Shown: one piece after another, positions 1-8,323 of the stretch | Layout: every line of letters begins with the position of its first letter | Numbering within the stretch: position 1 is the stretch's first letter | Assembly: GCF_030053115.1 (NCBI RefSeq) | Contig: NZ_CP125619.1 | Span: 2,925,501 to 2,989,500, forward strand | Reading direction: 5' to 3' | DNA: 64,000 bases | Origin: Pseudomonas svalbardensis | GTDB taxonomy: Bacteria; Pseudomonadota; Gammaproteobacteria; Pseudomonadales; Pseudomonadaceae | Notes under the pieces: model-generated | Seen by the model: the letters and a program-made list of their open reading frames with translations, nothing else | Told to the model about the DNA's origin: nothing | Databases searched by the model: none | Position numbers and translations under genes: made by a program

Positions 1-21
1 CTCAATTGAAGAAGGTCTGTG

Positions 22-606
22 ATGAGTCTGATTATCTCGATGGCGGCATTTGCATTGGTGGCCTCGATAACGCCAGGGCCGGTGAATATCGTGGCGTTGA
101 GTTCCGGCGCGCAGTTTGGTTTTCGCGCCAGTCAACGGCATGTAGCCGGGGCGACGTTGGGTTTTGTCGTGTTGTTGGTATTGATGGGATTAGGGCTGCA
201 TGAAGTGTTGCAGCGATGGCCAGCGCTGACGCAGGTGGTGCAATGGGCGGGTGTGGCGTTCCTGTTGTACATGGCCTTCAAGTTGGCTGCCGACAAGGGA
301 CATCTGGATGCGAAAGAGTCAGGCCGTGCGCCGTCGATGCTGTACGGCGCCGTCATGCAATGGCTCAATCCGAAAGCCTGGCTGGCTTGTGTTGCCGGCA
401 TGGGCGCTTTTGTGGCGGATGGCGAGGCGCGACTGGTCTGGCAGTTTGCGGCGGTGTATCTGGTGATTTGCTACCTGTCCGTCGGCTGCTGGGCCTATGC
501 CGGGACGTTTTTACGCGGCTATCTGAGTAACTCGGCGGGCATGCGCCTGTTCAATCGGAGCATGGCGTTGCTGCTGGCGGCGAGCGCGGTGTACCTGTTG
601 TTTTAA
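22..606 (+). CDS. LysE/RhtB family amino-acid exporter
   Basis: Inner-membrane exporter of the LysE/RhtB family, which moves amino acids or related small metabolites out of the cell; the substrate cannot be read from the sequence. The 194-residue protein has the usual family length. It carries the family signature ITPGPVNIVALSSGAQFG at residues 16-33, followed by hydrophobic helices to a hydrophobic C-terminus. A GAAGAAGG ribosome-binding site precedes ATG 22; GTG 19, just before it, is a weaker alternative. The gene converges on the AraC-type regulator with a 4-base overlap of the two 3' ends. The pairing suggests, but does not prove, a regulatory link. Confidence 0.85.
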   Translation: MSLIISMAAFALVASITPGPVNIVALSSGAQFGFRASQRHVAGATLGFVVLLVLMGLGLHEVLQRWPALTQVVQWAGVAFLLYMAFKLAADKGHLDAKESGRAPSMLYGAVMQWLNPKAWLACVAGMGAFVADGEARLVWQFAAVYLVICYLSVGCWAYAGTFLRGYLSNSAGMRLFNRSMALLLAASAVYLLF

Positions 607-1436
607 CCGCGGTACTGCCCCGGCGTCGCCGCCAGATGTTGTTTGAACGCTCGCTGAAAATGCGCCTGATCGGCAAACCCGGCTTCGAGTGCCACATCGG
701 CGATCAGCTTGCCGCTGCGCAGCTGATCGCGGGCGAACTGGATACGCCGGTTGACCAGAAAGGCGTGGGGCGTCATGGCGTAATGCTGCTTGAACGCACG
801 GATCAGGTAGGACGGCGATAGCTGGGCCGCCTCGCAAATGTCTTCGAGTTTGAGCATGTGCGTGCAGTTGTCGCGGATGTAATCGGCCGCCCGTTCCAGT
901 TTGAAATTGGGCTCGCGCAGCGGTTGATCGATCGGATTGAGCCGCTGCTGTACGTCGGTGAAAAACTCCACGGCCGCGCTTTGCTTGCGCAACACGTCTT
1001 GCTGCGCATCGACCAGCACGTCGTACAAACCTTTCAGGCCGGCAAACAGGTCGCTGTCGTGAGTGTGGGTGATGGAAAACCGGCGAAACGCCAAGTCCTG
1101 GCTGAAGCCGAGCTGATGTTGCAAATCGGTCAGCCAAGGTGTCTCGACGTACAGCATCAGGTACGACCACGGCTGGTCATCGATGGGATTGCAGGCGTGG
1201 ACATCGCCGGGATTCATCAGTACCACGGTGCCGGCACTGACCTGAAACTCCGATTGCTCGTGGAGGTAGGTACTGCGCCCGGCCGTGATCGCACCGATGG
1301 AAAAGTGCTCGTGAGAATGCCGGGTGTAGCAGACCTCGCGGCCGTCGGCGATGGAGCGGGCTTCGATGAACGGCAGGGCGTCGTCGCGCCAGAAGCGCGG
1401 GGCTTTGTCAGCGTTTTTGGCAACGGCGGGCTTCAT
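603..1436 (-). CDS. AraC family transcriptional regulator
   Basis: DNA-binding regulator of 277 residues. The N-terminal part is a cupin-like sensor of the AraC_binding type, with HSHEHFSIGAI and MNPGDVHACNP typical of that fold. The C-terminal ~100 residues (about 175-277) hold the two helix-turn-helix units, including LEDICEAAQLSPSYLIRAFK and the conserved ending GFADQAHFQRAFKQH. The start is supported by CCGAGGACTGACC just before ATG. It converges on the LysE-type exporter, its most likely target by neighbourhood. The ligand is unknown; cupin-type AraC proteins in this setting often sense amino acids or small organic effectors. Confidence 0.88.
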   Translation of the reverse strand: MKPAVAKNADKAPRFWRDDALPFIEARSIADGREVCYTRHSHEHFSIGAITAGRSTYLHEQSEFQVSAGTVVLMNPGDVHACNPIDDQPWSYLMLYVETPWLTDLQHQLGFSQDLAFRRFSITHTHDSDLFAGLKGLYDVLVDAQQDVLRKQSAAVEFFTDVQQRLNPIDQPLREPNFKLERAADYIRDNCTHMLKLEDICEAAQLSPSYLIRAFKQHYAMTPHAFLVNRRIQFARDQLRSGKLIADVALEAGFADQAHFQRAFKQHLAATPGQYRG

Positions 1437-1469
1437 GGTCAGTCCTCGGCAGGTCAGCGTCGAAGTGTA

Positions 1470-1973
1470 TTAGCTCTCGCCGTCAAAGGCTCGTTGCAGC
1501 GCTGCGATATCGAGTTTTTTCATCTGCAACATCGCCGTCATGGCGCGTTGGGATTTTGCTGTGTCGGGATCTTTAATCATGTCCATCAGGGCCACCGGCA
1601 CGATCTGCCAGGACACGCCGAATTTGTCCTTGAGCCAGCCGCATTGCTGGGCCTCAACGGGACCGCCCGCGGACAGGCGCCCCCAGAAGTGGTCAACTTC
1701 TTCCTGAGTATGGCAATTGACCTGAAATGAAACCGCTTCATTGAACTTGAGTAGGGGACCGCCGTTGAGGCCGGTAAAACTCTGTCCGTCCAGTTCGAAA
1801 CTGACCGTCATCACCGAACCTTCGGGCCTGGCGTGGATATCCTGACCGGCCTTGCCGTAGTGGGTGGTGGCGCTGATTTTCGAATGATCGAAGATCGCAC
1901 AATAGAACTTCGCGGCTTCCTCGGCCTGATTGTCGAACCACAGACAGGGCGTGAGTTTTTGAACGCGGTGCAT
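1470..1973 (-). CDS. VOC family protein (PhnB/3-demethylubiquinone methyltransferase-like fold)
   Basis: Cytoplasmic protein of 167 residues in the vicinal-oxygen-chelate superfamily, PhnB-like subgroup. Family features are the opening QKLTPCLWFDNQAEEAAKFY, the strand SVMTVSFELDGQSFTGLNGG, and GWLKDKFGVSWQIVP near residue 115-130. Proteins of this subgroup are often mislabelled as 3-demethylubiquinone methyltransferases; enzymatic activity is unknown for most. A good Shine-Dalgarno (GAGGAGC) precedes the ATG. It stands alone, 33 bases upstream-side from the AraC gene on the same strand, so the two may share a transcript. Confidence 0.8.
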   Translation of the reverse strand: MHRVQKLTPCLWFDNQAEEAAKFYCAIFDHSKISATTHYGKAGQDIHARPEGSVMTVSFELDGQSFTGLNGGPLLKFNEAVSFQVNCHTQEEVDHFWGRLSAGGPVEAQQCGWLKDKFGVSWQIVPVALMDMIKDPDTAKSQRAMTAMLQMKKLDIAALQRAFDGES

Positions 1974-2155
1974 GGTGTAGCTCCTCTACGGATTACTCAG
2001 GCTGGACTTTCAGCGTAGTCAGCCTCGGCTCGTCGGGCCGTACCGTAGATCGACAAGTTGAAAGAGTTTCCTTTGTCGATGGCATCAACAATGTCGGCCC
2101 GACCCGATAGCCGCTAGACTTGCCGATCTGGTTTGCCGCAAGGACGCTCTGCATC

Positions 2156-3514
2156 ATGGTTGCCCCTCGTTTATTGGCTGTTTCCTGTCTGCTGGTTGCC
2201 GCTGCTGTAAGCGCCGAGCCGTTGACGTATCACCTCACGGATCCTGCGCAGAAATACGTCATCGACGTGCTGTTTGCACAGCCGCCCACCCAGACTTTCG
2301 ACGGCGCCCCTGCGCTGATTACGTTGCGCGAAAGGGCTGGCGGGCAGGTGCTGCAGCGCATCGAGTCAGCCGAAGCGTTCGCCCTGTTCAAGCCAGGCCA
2401 CAAAGCTTCGGAGTTCGACCGCAACCTGGCGTATGCCGATCAAAGTCTGCTGTTGTTCGGCGATTTCAATTTCGACGGGCAGCAAGATCTTGCCGTACGC
2501 AATGGCAATGAAGCGGGCTATGGCGGTCCTTCCTACGACATTTATCTGTTCGATCCCGAGAGTCCGACGCTCGTGTCGAGCACGTCCTTTGCCGCTCTGA
2601 CCCGTGACGCAAATCTGGGCATGTTCGACATCGATCCGGTCACCAAGCGCCTGCATACCCAGTCCAAAAGCGGTTGCTGTTGGCGCCAGAGCGCGACATG
2701 GCAAATACAGGACAACCGTCCTGTGAAGGTGGCCGAGAAAACAGAGGTGGTGCAAAAACCGTCGGAAGCCAACCCGTTTATGCCTTCTGGCTATGTGGAC
2801 GTGACCGATCGTGAACTGAAGTCCGGCCAATGGACGGAGCGTCGTCGTCTCGAAGGTCCTGTTGGTGAAGTGCCCGTCATGTTGCGCGGCACCCTCGATG
2901 ACAAGATCCCCGTTGAGCTGTGGTGGCAACGTCAGGGTGATGTCTACGTTGGGGAAGTTCGCTACAGCAAAACCGGCAGCGGTAAACCGATCCGGCTGGT
3001 GGGCAATACCTACGAAGATGGCGGTATTGTTCTGCGTGAACTGGACGACGACGGTCAGATGATCGGCAACTGGTTCGTCGAAGGCACGCCGAACGAACAG
3101 GGCAGCCAGACCGGCACGTGGATCAACGGCTCTCGTCAATTAAGCATCAATGTGAGGCCGACCGCGTTCAAAGTCGCCGCGCAAAAGCTTGAGCGGGTTA
3201 CTGACAGTCAGCGAGAAGGGCGCTACCTCGTGAGCAATGTCCAGGACCGGCGTATCGGCGAGTTGACCGTCAAAGTATTACCGGGAATCGACAACGGCCC
3301 CGAGATGGCGGACATCAACCTGAGCATTTTTCAGCTCAAGGATCCGCCTGTTGAAGTCCATCATCAGTATCCATTGCTCGCCGGTAACCTTGTCATCGCA
3401 CTGGACTCCCAGGGAGATCCGCTGTTTCGCCTGCAGTTGCTCAACGGCGCCGCAGAAGTGACCGGTTTTGGTGAGTATCAGAAGTACAGCGCGGCTTACG
3501 TGAAACAACCCTGA
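2156..3514 (+). CDS. XAC2610-like exported protein of unknown function
   Basis: A 452-residue exported protein. The start is placed at ATG 2156 because it gives a clean signal peptide (MVAPRLLAVSCLLVAAAVSA, cleavage before EPLTYH); the upstream in-frame start at 2120 would bury it. Around residues 102-175 it has the pattern seen in XAC2610-related proteins: DFNFDGQQDLAVRNG, GYGGPSYDIYLFD and a SGCCW cysteine pair. The DxNxDGxxD loop resembles an FG-GAP/EF-hand calcium loop. The C-terminal half repeats short beta-rich segments such as GKPIRLVGNTYEDG. Likely periplasmic. No function is established; it stands as a single gene before the palindromic operator array. Confidence 0.65.
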   Translation: MVAPRLLAVSCLLVAAAVSAEPLTYHLTDPAQKYVIDVLFAQPPTQTFDGAPALITLRERAGGQVLQRIESAEAFALFKPGHKASEFDRNLAYADQSLLLFGDFNFDGQQDLAVRNGNEAGYGGPSYDIYLFDPESPTLVSSTSFAALTRDANLGMFDIDPVTKRLHTQSKSGCCWRQSATWQIQDNRPVKVAEKTEVVQKPSEANPFMPSGYVDVTDRELKSGQWTERRRLEGPVGEVPVMLRGTLDDKIPVELWWQRQGDVYVGEVRYSKTGSGKPIRLVGNTYEDGGIVLRELDDDGQMIGNWFVEGTPNEQGSQTGTWINGSRQLSINVRPTAFKVAAQKLERVTDSQREGRYLVSNVQDRRIGELTVKVLPGIDNGPEMADINLSIFQLKDPPVEVHHQYPLLAGNLVIALDSQGDPLFRLQLLNGAAEVTGFGEYQKYSAAYVKQP

Positions 3515-3517
3515 TGT

Positions 3518-3576
3518 AGTCGTAATGACTTTTTATAGGGTCGATATGACTACTTTCGAAAGTAGTCATATCGACT
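3518..3576. promoter_or_regulatory. Array of three AGTC-N5-GACT dyads, two joined into a 34-bp perfect palindrome
   Basis: Positions 3541-3574 form a perfect 34-bp palindrome centred on TTTCGAAA. Inside and around it are three copies of one dyad: AGTCGTAATGACT (3518-3530), GGTCGATATGACT (3539-3551) and AGTCATATCGACT (3564-3576), centred about 21 and 25 bases apart, roughly two helical turns. They lie about 100-155 bases upstream of the ppyR-like start, where an activator or repressor would bind. The palindrome is AT-rich with no T-tract, so it does not look like a terminator. The binding protein is unknown. Confidence 0.55.
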
Positions 3577-3674
3577 TGTATAGCTTCAAATATTTGATTT
3601 TTATAGATTTTTAATCTGGCACGAGACTTGATACACCCAACGTACAACTGATTCTGATTCAGGAGTACGGAAAA

Positions 3675-3923
3675 ATGTTCGAGTTCTTCAGCAATCCTCA
3701 GAACGTTCTGCACCTGTCGAGCCGGGTCCTCGGTGCCGGTCTCGCGCTGCTGGTGGCGGGTATCTACGGCGCTTACCTCTACGACGGTCATTTGTCGATC
3801 GTGGTGCTGGTGTCGATGCATGCTATGACCATCATCGGGCCGACCTTGCTCAAAATCGGCTACGTGATGCGTCTTCTGGCGCAGCATCGGCTGGGCAAAG
3901 GTCTGGTCGGCGCCGTGGCCTGA
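3675..3923 (+). CDS. ppyR: PpyR-like small transmembrane protein
   Basis: Small inner-membrane protein of 82 residues with two predicted membrane helices (about residues 19-36 and 41-60) and a basic tail (MRLLAQHRLGK). It matches my recollection of Pseudomonas proteins annotated as transmembrane sensor/regulator PpyR, named for effects on psl and pyoverdine genes in P. aeruginosa; the assignment rests on remembered similarity, hence the moderate confidence. The start has AGGAG at 3661-3665, 9 bases before ATG. The long AT-rich leader with the three-dyad array indicates tight transcriptional control. Nothing follows it in the same operon; a REP pair begins about 100 bases downstream. Confidence 0.55.
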   Translation: MFEFFSNPQNVLHLSSRVLGAGLALLVAGIYGAYLYDGHLSIVVLVSMHAMTIIGPTLLKIGYVMRLLAQHRLGKGLVGAVA

Positions 3924-4025
3924 AGGCGACGGCCCAGGCTTCCCTTTTCAGCGATCCACCGGGTGGCCAAATCAATAAAGGCCCGAGGTGCGCAACCACC
4001 GACTTCTAAGCCCCCACCGCTCTGG

Positions 4026-4170
4026 GTAGCAGCTGCCGAGCCTGCGAGGCTGCGTTCGGCGACGAAGTCGTCGTGAAGTCAGGCACTGCGGAGCGCCAGG
4101 AAAACTGCATGCGCAAGGATTACGACGACTGCGTCGCCGAACGCAGCCTCGCAGGCTCGGCAGCTGCTAC
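4026..4170. repeat. Long inverted repeat (REP-like pair, CAGCTGCCGAGCCTGCGAGG family)
   Basis: Two arms of about 49 bases (4026-4074 and 4122-4170) are inverted with a single mismatch, separated by a 47-base loop. The head GTAGCAGCTGCCGAGCC also resembles the element at 20742-20874, so this is a second repeat family distinct from the GAGCTTGCTCGCGA type. It lies in the 496-base gap between ppyR and the molybdoenzyme operon; besides the two repeat pairs I see nothing else gene-like in that gap. Confidence 0.8.
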
Positions 4171-4286
4171 ACGGAGCGGGTTACTTCAGTCTTTTTTGTG
4201 TGACCGGTGGTCGATGAACCTGTCTCGCCCGGCAATTTGCGCTTAGCTGTAGGGATAACCCGAGGTTCCCGAGAGCCCGTCCACCC

Positions 4287-4368
4287 TGTAGGAGCCGAGC
4301 TTGCTCGCGATGGCGTCAGGTCTGGCACACCGCGTTATCGTTCATCGCGAGCAAGCTCGGCTCCTACA
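4287..4368. repeat. REP pair (GAGCCGAGCTTGCTCGCGATG family)
   Basis: Inverted arms 4287-4312 and 4343-4368 share 26 identical bases beginning TGTAGGAGCCGAGCTTGCTC, each arm itself containing the small GAGC...GCTC hairpin typical of Pseudomonas REP units. Same family as the element at 24640-24735. Confidence 0.85.
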
Positions 4369-4419
4369 AGGGCCTAACGAGAGCCCCTTCAGAACACCGT
4401 GAGTCTGAGGACATTCGCT

Positions 4420-4875
4420 ATGCTGACCCTCAACATCAATGGCAAGGACCAGGCGCTGGATGTCCCCGCAGACATGCCGCTCCTATGGGTCCTGCGCGAT
4501 GTCGCGCACCTGACCGGCACCAAATTCGGTTGCGGCATGGCCCAGTGCGGTGCCTGTACGGTGCACGTCGACGGCGCGCCACTGCGTTCCTGCATCACCC
4601 CCGCCACAGCCGTGGCCCACGGGCAAAAAATCCTCACCATCGAAGGCCTTTCCACCGACGGTTCGCACCCGGTACAACAAGCCTGGGCCGAACTCGACGT
4701 GGTGCAGTGCGGTTACTGTCAGTCCGGGCAGATCATGTCGGCCGCCGCGTTGCTGGCGAAAATCCCCAAACCCACCGACAGCGACATCGATCAGGCGCTG
4801 TCCGGCAACATCTGCCGCTGCGGCACCTACCCAAGGATCCGCGCAGCGGTCAAACGCGCCGCCGAGATCGGTTGA
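4420..4875 (+). CDS. (2Fe-2S) subunit of isoquinoline 1-oxidoreductase/aldehyde oxidase-type molybdoenzyme
   Basis: Iron-sulfur subunit (151 residues) of a xanthine-oxidase-family enzyme, IorA type. It should pass electrons from the molybdenum site to the cytochrome. Plant-type [2Fe-2S] ligands are C38, C43, C46 and C58 ([12 protein letters not shown]...RSC). The second helical cluster uses C97, C100, C132 and C134 ([21 protein letters not shown]). ATG 4420 is chosen because the protein then opens [11 protein letters not shown] as in the family; GTG 4399 would add seven unrelated residues. It is the first gene of a three-gene operon, 25 bases before the large subunit. Confidence 0.9.
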   Translation: MLTLNINGKDQALDVPADMPLLWVLRDVAHLTGTKFGCGMAQCGACTVHVDGAPLRSCITPATAVAHGQKILTIEGLSTDGSHPVQQAWAELDVVQCGYCQSGQIMSAAALLAKIPKPTDSDIDQALSGNICRCGTYPRIRAAVKRAAEIG

Positions 4876-4900
4876 TGCCACGTTGACGGGAGTCCGAACA

Positions 4901-7069
4901 ATGAACAGCCTCAATCCTCTGTCACGCCGCGGTTTCCTCAAGGGCAGCGCGGTGCTGGGCGGTGGTCTGGTGGTGGCGTTTGTCATCCCCGGTGCCCATC
5001 GCTTTGCCATGGGCGCCGAGAATCAAGGCAATGTTTTCGCGCCCAATGCGTTTTTACGGATCGGCAATGACAACAGCGTCACCATACTGCTCGGCCATTC
5101 GGAAATGGGCCAGGGCATCTGGACCGGCCTGACCATGTTGATCGCCGAAGAACTGGACGCCGACTGGTCGAAGATCCGTGTCGAACATGCACCGGCTTCG
5201 GCCGCCGAGTATGGCCTGGCCGGGTTTGGCGGGATGCAAATTACCGGTGGTTCGACTTCGACCTGGATGGAGTTCGACCGCTACCGGCAGGCCGGTGCAG
5301 CGGCGCGTTTGATGTTGATCGACGCGGCGGCGAAGCGCTTCAACGTTGCTCCCTCCGAAATTCGCACCGAATCGGGTGTGGTGATTGCCGGCGACCAACG
5401 CGCCACCTACGGCGAACTGGCGGATGACGCCGGCAAGCTGCCGGTGCCGGACCCAGCGTCGATCAAGCTCAAGGAGTCCAAGGATTGGAAAATCATCGGC
5501 AAACCGACCAAGCGCCTGGACACGCCGGAGAAAATCACCGGCCGCGCCAAGTTCGGTATGGACGTGCAATTCGACGGCCTGATGACCGCCATGGTCGCGC
5601 GCTCGCCGGTGTTCGGGGGCAGCGTCAAATCCTTCGAAGGCGCCGAAGCGCTGGAGATTCCGGGCGTGCACAAAGTGGTGCAGGTGCCCTCCGGGGTGGC
5701 GGTGATTGCCGATCATTACTGGGCGGCGAAGCTGGGGCTCGATGCGTTGAAGGTCGATTGGGATCTGGGGCCGAACACCGGGCTCGACAGTCAGAAGCTG
5801 CTGGAAAGCTTCCGCAAACTCGCCGCCACCCCTGGCGCTTCGGCCAGTCAGGCCGGTGATGTCGCGGCAGGTATGGGTAAAGCGTTGAAGACCATCGATG
5901 TCGAGTACAGCGTGCCGTACCTGGCCCACGCGCCGATGGAACCGCTCAACTGCACGGTGAAAATCACCCAGGACAAGTGCGAAATCTGGACCGGCACCCA
6001 GTTCCAGACGCTGGATCAAATGGTCGCCGGGAAAATCACCGGGCTCAAACCCGAGCAGGTGGAGATTCACACCGAGTTTCTGGGCGGTGGTTTCGGTCGC
6101 CGGGCCAATCCGACCTCGGACTTTGTCGCTGAAGCCGTGGAAGTCGCCAAGGCAGCGGGCGCACCGGTGAAAACCGTCTGGTCCCGGGAGGACGACATTC
6201 GCGGTGGTTACTACCGCTCCGCGTTCCTCCATCAGGCGCGCATCGGCCTCGATGCCGGCGGCCTGCCGATCGCCTGGAAGCATGTCATGGTCGGGCAGTC
6301 GATCATGGCAGGCACGTCATTCGAGGCGACCATGGTCAAGAATGGCATCGACAAGACGTCTGTCGAAGGGGTCGCCGACAGTCCGTACCTTAAGGGGTTG
6401 GCGAATCACCAGGTTGATCTGCATTCGCCGCAAACCGGCATTCGTGTGCTCTGGCTGCGTTCGGTGGGGCACACCCACACCGCGTTCGTGATGGAGTCGC
6501 TGATCGACGAACTGGCAGAGGCGGCCGGCAAGGATCCGGTCGAGTACCGACGAACCTTGCTCAAGGACCATCCACGGCATCTTGGCGTGCTGAACCTGGC
6601 CGTCGAGAAAGCCAACTGGAAGGCGCCACTGCCGGACGGCCATGCGTTGGGTGTCGCGGTGCATGAGTCTTTCGGTAGTTATGTTGCCCAGGTGGCCGAG
6701 GTGTCCCAGGACAACCTCGCGATCCGCGTACACCGGGTGGTGTGTGCGGTGGATTGCGGCATTGCGGTCAACCCGATGAGCATCGCAGCGCAAATGGAAT
6801 CGGCCATCACCTTCGGCCTCGGATTTACCTTGCACAGCAAACTGACCTTCAAGAACGGGCAAGTGGTGCAGTCCAATTACCACGACTATCAAGTGCTGCG
6901 GCTCAACGAAATGCCGGTGGTGGAAGTGCATATCGTGCCCAGTAGCGACAAACCCGGCGGCATCGGCGAGGCCGGTGTGCCGCCCACGGCGCCGGCAGTG
7001 GCCAACGCGGTGTTCGCCCTGACCGGCCAGCGCTTGCGGGAACTGCCGCTGCAACTGTCGGGGGTGTGA
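4901..7069 (+). CDS. Molybdopterin-binding large subunit, isoquinoline 1-oxidoreductase beta/aldehyde oxidase type
   Basis: Catalytic subunit (722 residues) that hydroxylates aldehydes or N-heterocycles at a molybdenum-cytosine dinucleotide cofactor. The N-terminus is a twin-arginine signal (SRRGFLKGSA, R9-R10, then a hydrophobic stretch), so the folded enzyme is probably exported to the periplasm, carrying the iron-sulfur subunit along. Molybdopterin contacts include GHSEMGQGIWTGL near residue 65, GGGFGRRANPTSDFVAEA near 395, and GGIGEAGVPPTAPAVANAV near the C-terminus with the probable catalytic glutamate. ATG 4901 has GGGAG upstream and starts the Tat motif correctly. The substrate is not predictable. 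Confidence 0.9.
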   Translation: MNSLNPLSRRGFLKGSAVLGGGLVVAFVIPGAHRFAMGAENQGNVFAPNAFLRIGNDNSVTILLGHSEMGQGIWTGLTMLIAEELDADWSKIRVEHAPASAAEYGLAGFGGMQITGGSTSTWMEFDRYRQAGAAARLMLIDAAAKRFNVAPSEIRTESGVVIAGDQRATYGELADDAGKLPVPDPASIKLKESKDWKIIGKPTKRLDTPEKITGRAKFGMDVQFDGLMTAMVARSPVFGGSVKSFEGAEALEIPGVHKVVQVPSGVAVIADHYWAAKLGLDALKVDWDLGPNTGLDSQKLLESFRKLAATPGASASQAGDVAAGMGKALKTIDVEYSVPYLAHAPMEPLNCTVKITQDKCEIWTGTQFQTLDQMVAGKITGLKPEQVEIHTEFLGGGFGRRANPTSDFVAEAVEVAKAAGAPVKTVWSREDDIRGGYYRSAFLHQARIGLDAGGLPIAWKHVMVGQSIMAGTSFEATMVKNGIDKTSVEGVADSPYLKGLANHQVDLHSPQTGIRVLWLRSVGHTHTAFVMESLIDELAEAAGKDPVEYRRTLLKDHPRHLGVLNLAVEKANWKAPLPDGHALGVAVHESFGSYVAQVAEVSQDNLAIRVHRVVCAVDCGIAVNPMSIAAQMESAITFGLGFTLHSKLTFKNGQVVQSNYHDYQVLRLNEMPVVEVHIVPSSDKPGGIGEAGVPPTAPAVANAVFALTGQRLRELPLQLSGV

Positions 7070-7070
7070 G

Positions 7071-7649
7071 ATGAGACGACATCTGATTCTTGGCGCGGTG
7101 GTATTGATCGGCCTGATCGGCTATGCCGAGGACCTGTTTGCTGACGATAAAGAAGCCATCAAGGCGTTCGATACCGTGCAAAAAGTCTTCCAGAGCCCGC
7201 GCTGCCAGAACTGCCATATCCCCGGCGATTCGCCGTTGCAATTCGACGCCGGGATTCCTCACGCAATGAACGTCGTACGGGGCATGGACGGCAAGGGCGC
7301 GGCGGTTTTGCCCTGCGCTACCTGCCACGCCGAGCGTAATCCGCCGGCCAGTTATGGGGCTCACGCACCGCCGGGGGCGCCGCATTGGAGCCTGCCGCCA
7401 GCCGCGCACAAAATGGCCTGGATCGGTCTGCCGGCCGACCAGTTGTGCGCAATGATCAAGGACCGTTCCAGCAACGGTGACCGCGATTTCGCCGCGCTGA
7501 TCAAGCATGTCAGCGACGACAAATTGGTGCTTTGGGGCTGGAATCCGGGTCAGGGAAGGGCGCCGGTCCCGGTGCCGCACGACATTTTCGTCACCCAGTT
7601 CAAACGCTGGGCAGACGCGGGAGGGCCATGTCCGGTCGTGGGGAGTTGA
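7071..7649 (+). CDS. Periplasmic c-type cytochrome-like protein of the molybdoenzyme operon
   Basis: Exported protein of 192 residues with an N-terminal hydrophobic signal (LILGAVVLIGLIGY) and two heme-c motifs, CQNCH (C45, C48, H49) and CATCH (C82, C85, H86). The start lies one base after the stop of the large subunit, so the two are translationally coupled. Its expected role is electron acceptor for the periplasmic molybdoenzyme. It differs from the usual three-heme cytochrome partner of membrane aldehyde dehydrogenases in being short, with long proline-rich segments and no obvious C-terminal membrane anchor. Two unpaired cysteines lie at about residues 146 and 187. Confidence 0.75.
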   Translation: MRRHLILGAVVLIGLIGYAEDLFADDKEAIKAFDTVQKVFQSPRCQNCHIPGDSPLQFDAGIPHAMNVVRGMDGKGAAVLPCATCHAERNPPASYGAHAPPGAPHWSLPPAAHKMAWIGLPADQLCAMIKDRSSNGDRDFAALIKHVSDDKLVLWGWNPGQGRAPVPVPHDIFVTQFKRWADAGGPCPVVGS

Positions 7650-7723
7650 CCGGCGGTCCGTTAACAGGGAGTCAAACCGGGTATGGACGACTCTAAGAAA
7701 TATACCCGTCAATGGAGTGAGTA

Positions 7724-8323
7724 ATGCTGATCCCAGGCAAACCGGTAAAACCAGGCACGTACGCCAACCCGTTGCGCACGCCACTGCAGGAGCGCGAGCT
7801 GCTGCGTGACCTGGCCCGCAAGGCCGAGGAGGAGCTGATGGGTGTGCAGATGGCGAGCATGGACGAGTTGACGCTGCTTTCCAATCGACACGGTTTTACA
7901 GCGCTGGCCCAACAAGGGCTGGATGTCTGCCAACAGCTGAAAAAGCCAGCAACGCTGCTGCATTTCAATATTGATGACTTCAAACACATCAACTATCTCT
8001 ATGGTCGCGCCGAGGGCGACAACGCCCTGAAAACCTTCGCTGATGTGCTGCGAATTGCCTTTCGCGAGAGCGATGTGATCGGCCGGTTGGGCAGCGACAA
8101 ATTCGTCGCGTTACTGACCGGCTCAAGCGTTGTGGAAATACCCGCGATCAGGGCGCGACTCGAAGAAATACTCGAAGAGCGCAATGCCACGGTGCACCGC
8201 GGTTATGACATCCGCTTCAGTATCGATCAGATCGAGTTTCATCCTGCGCTCCACCAGACGGCCGAGGGCTTATTGGCCGCGATCAGTGAGCAAATCGGAA
8301 GCGACCCGTTCGGCCGCCCGTAG
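7724..8323 (+). CDS. Degenerate GGDEF-domain protein
   Basis: Cytoplasmic 199-residue protein with a single GGDEF fold and no sensor domain or membrane segment. The active-site loop reads GSDKF (residues 123-127) rather than GGDEF. The first metal-binding aspartate of the family (normally DxDxF) is N82 in FNIDDF, and the usual IND..GH becomes INYLYGR. Together these argue against cyclic-di-GMP synthesis; a receptor or scaffold role is possible. It starts at ATG 7724 after GGAGTGAGTA. Its last 54 bases overlap the 3' end of the convergent amidase gene. Confidence 0.75.
   Translation: MLIPGKPVKPGTYANPLRTPLQERELLRDLARKAEEELMGVQMASMDELTLLSNRHGFTALAQQGLDVCQQLKKPATLLHFNIDDFKHINYLYGRAEGDNALKTFADVLRIAFRESDVIGRLGSDKFVALLTGSSVVEIPAIRARLEEILEERNATVHRGYDIRFSIDQIEFHPALHQTAEGLLAAISEQIGSDPFGRP

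Noticed and set aside
858..1730. Open frame of 290 codons opposite the AraC gene
   Set aside because: Covers the AraC gene in antisense, no domain, extends into the VOC gene region.
3441..3887. Minus-strand frame of 148 codons over the ppyR leader
   Set aside because: Crosses the palindrome and ppyR in antisense with no family resemblance; ppyR has the ribosome site and membrane pattern.
4026..4368. Possible CRISPR array
   Set aside because: Only inverted REP pairs of two different families; no direct repeats with regular unique spacers and no cas genes.
5054..6283. Antisense frame of 409 codons opposite the molybdoenzyme subunit
   Set aside because: Shadow of a strongly supported gene; composition and lack of motifs fit reverse reading.
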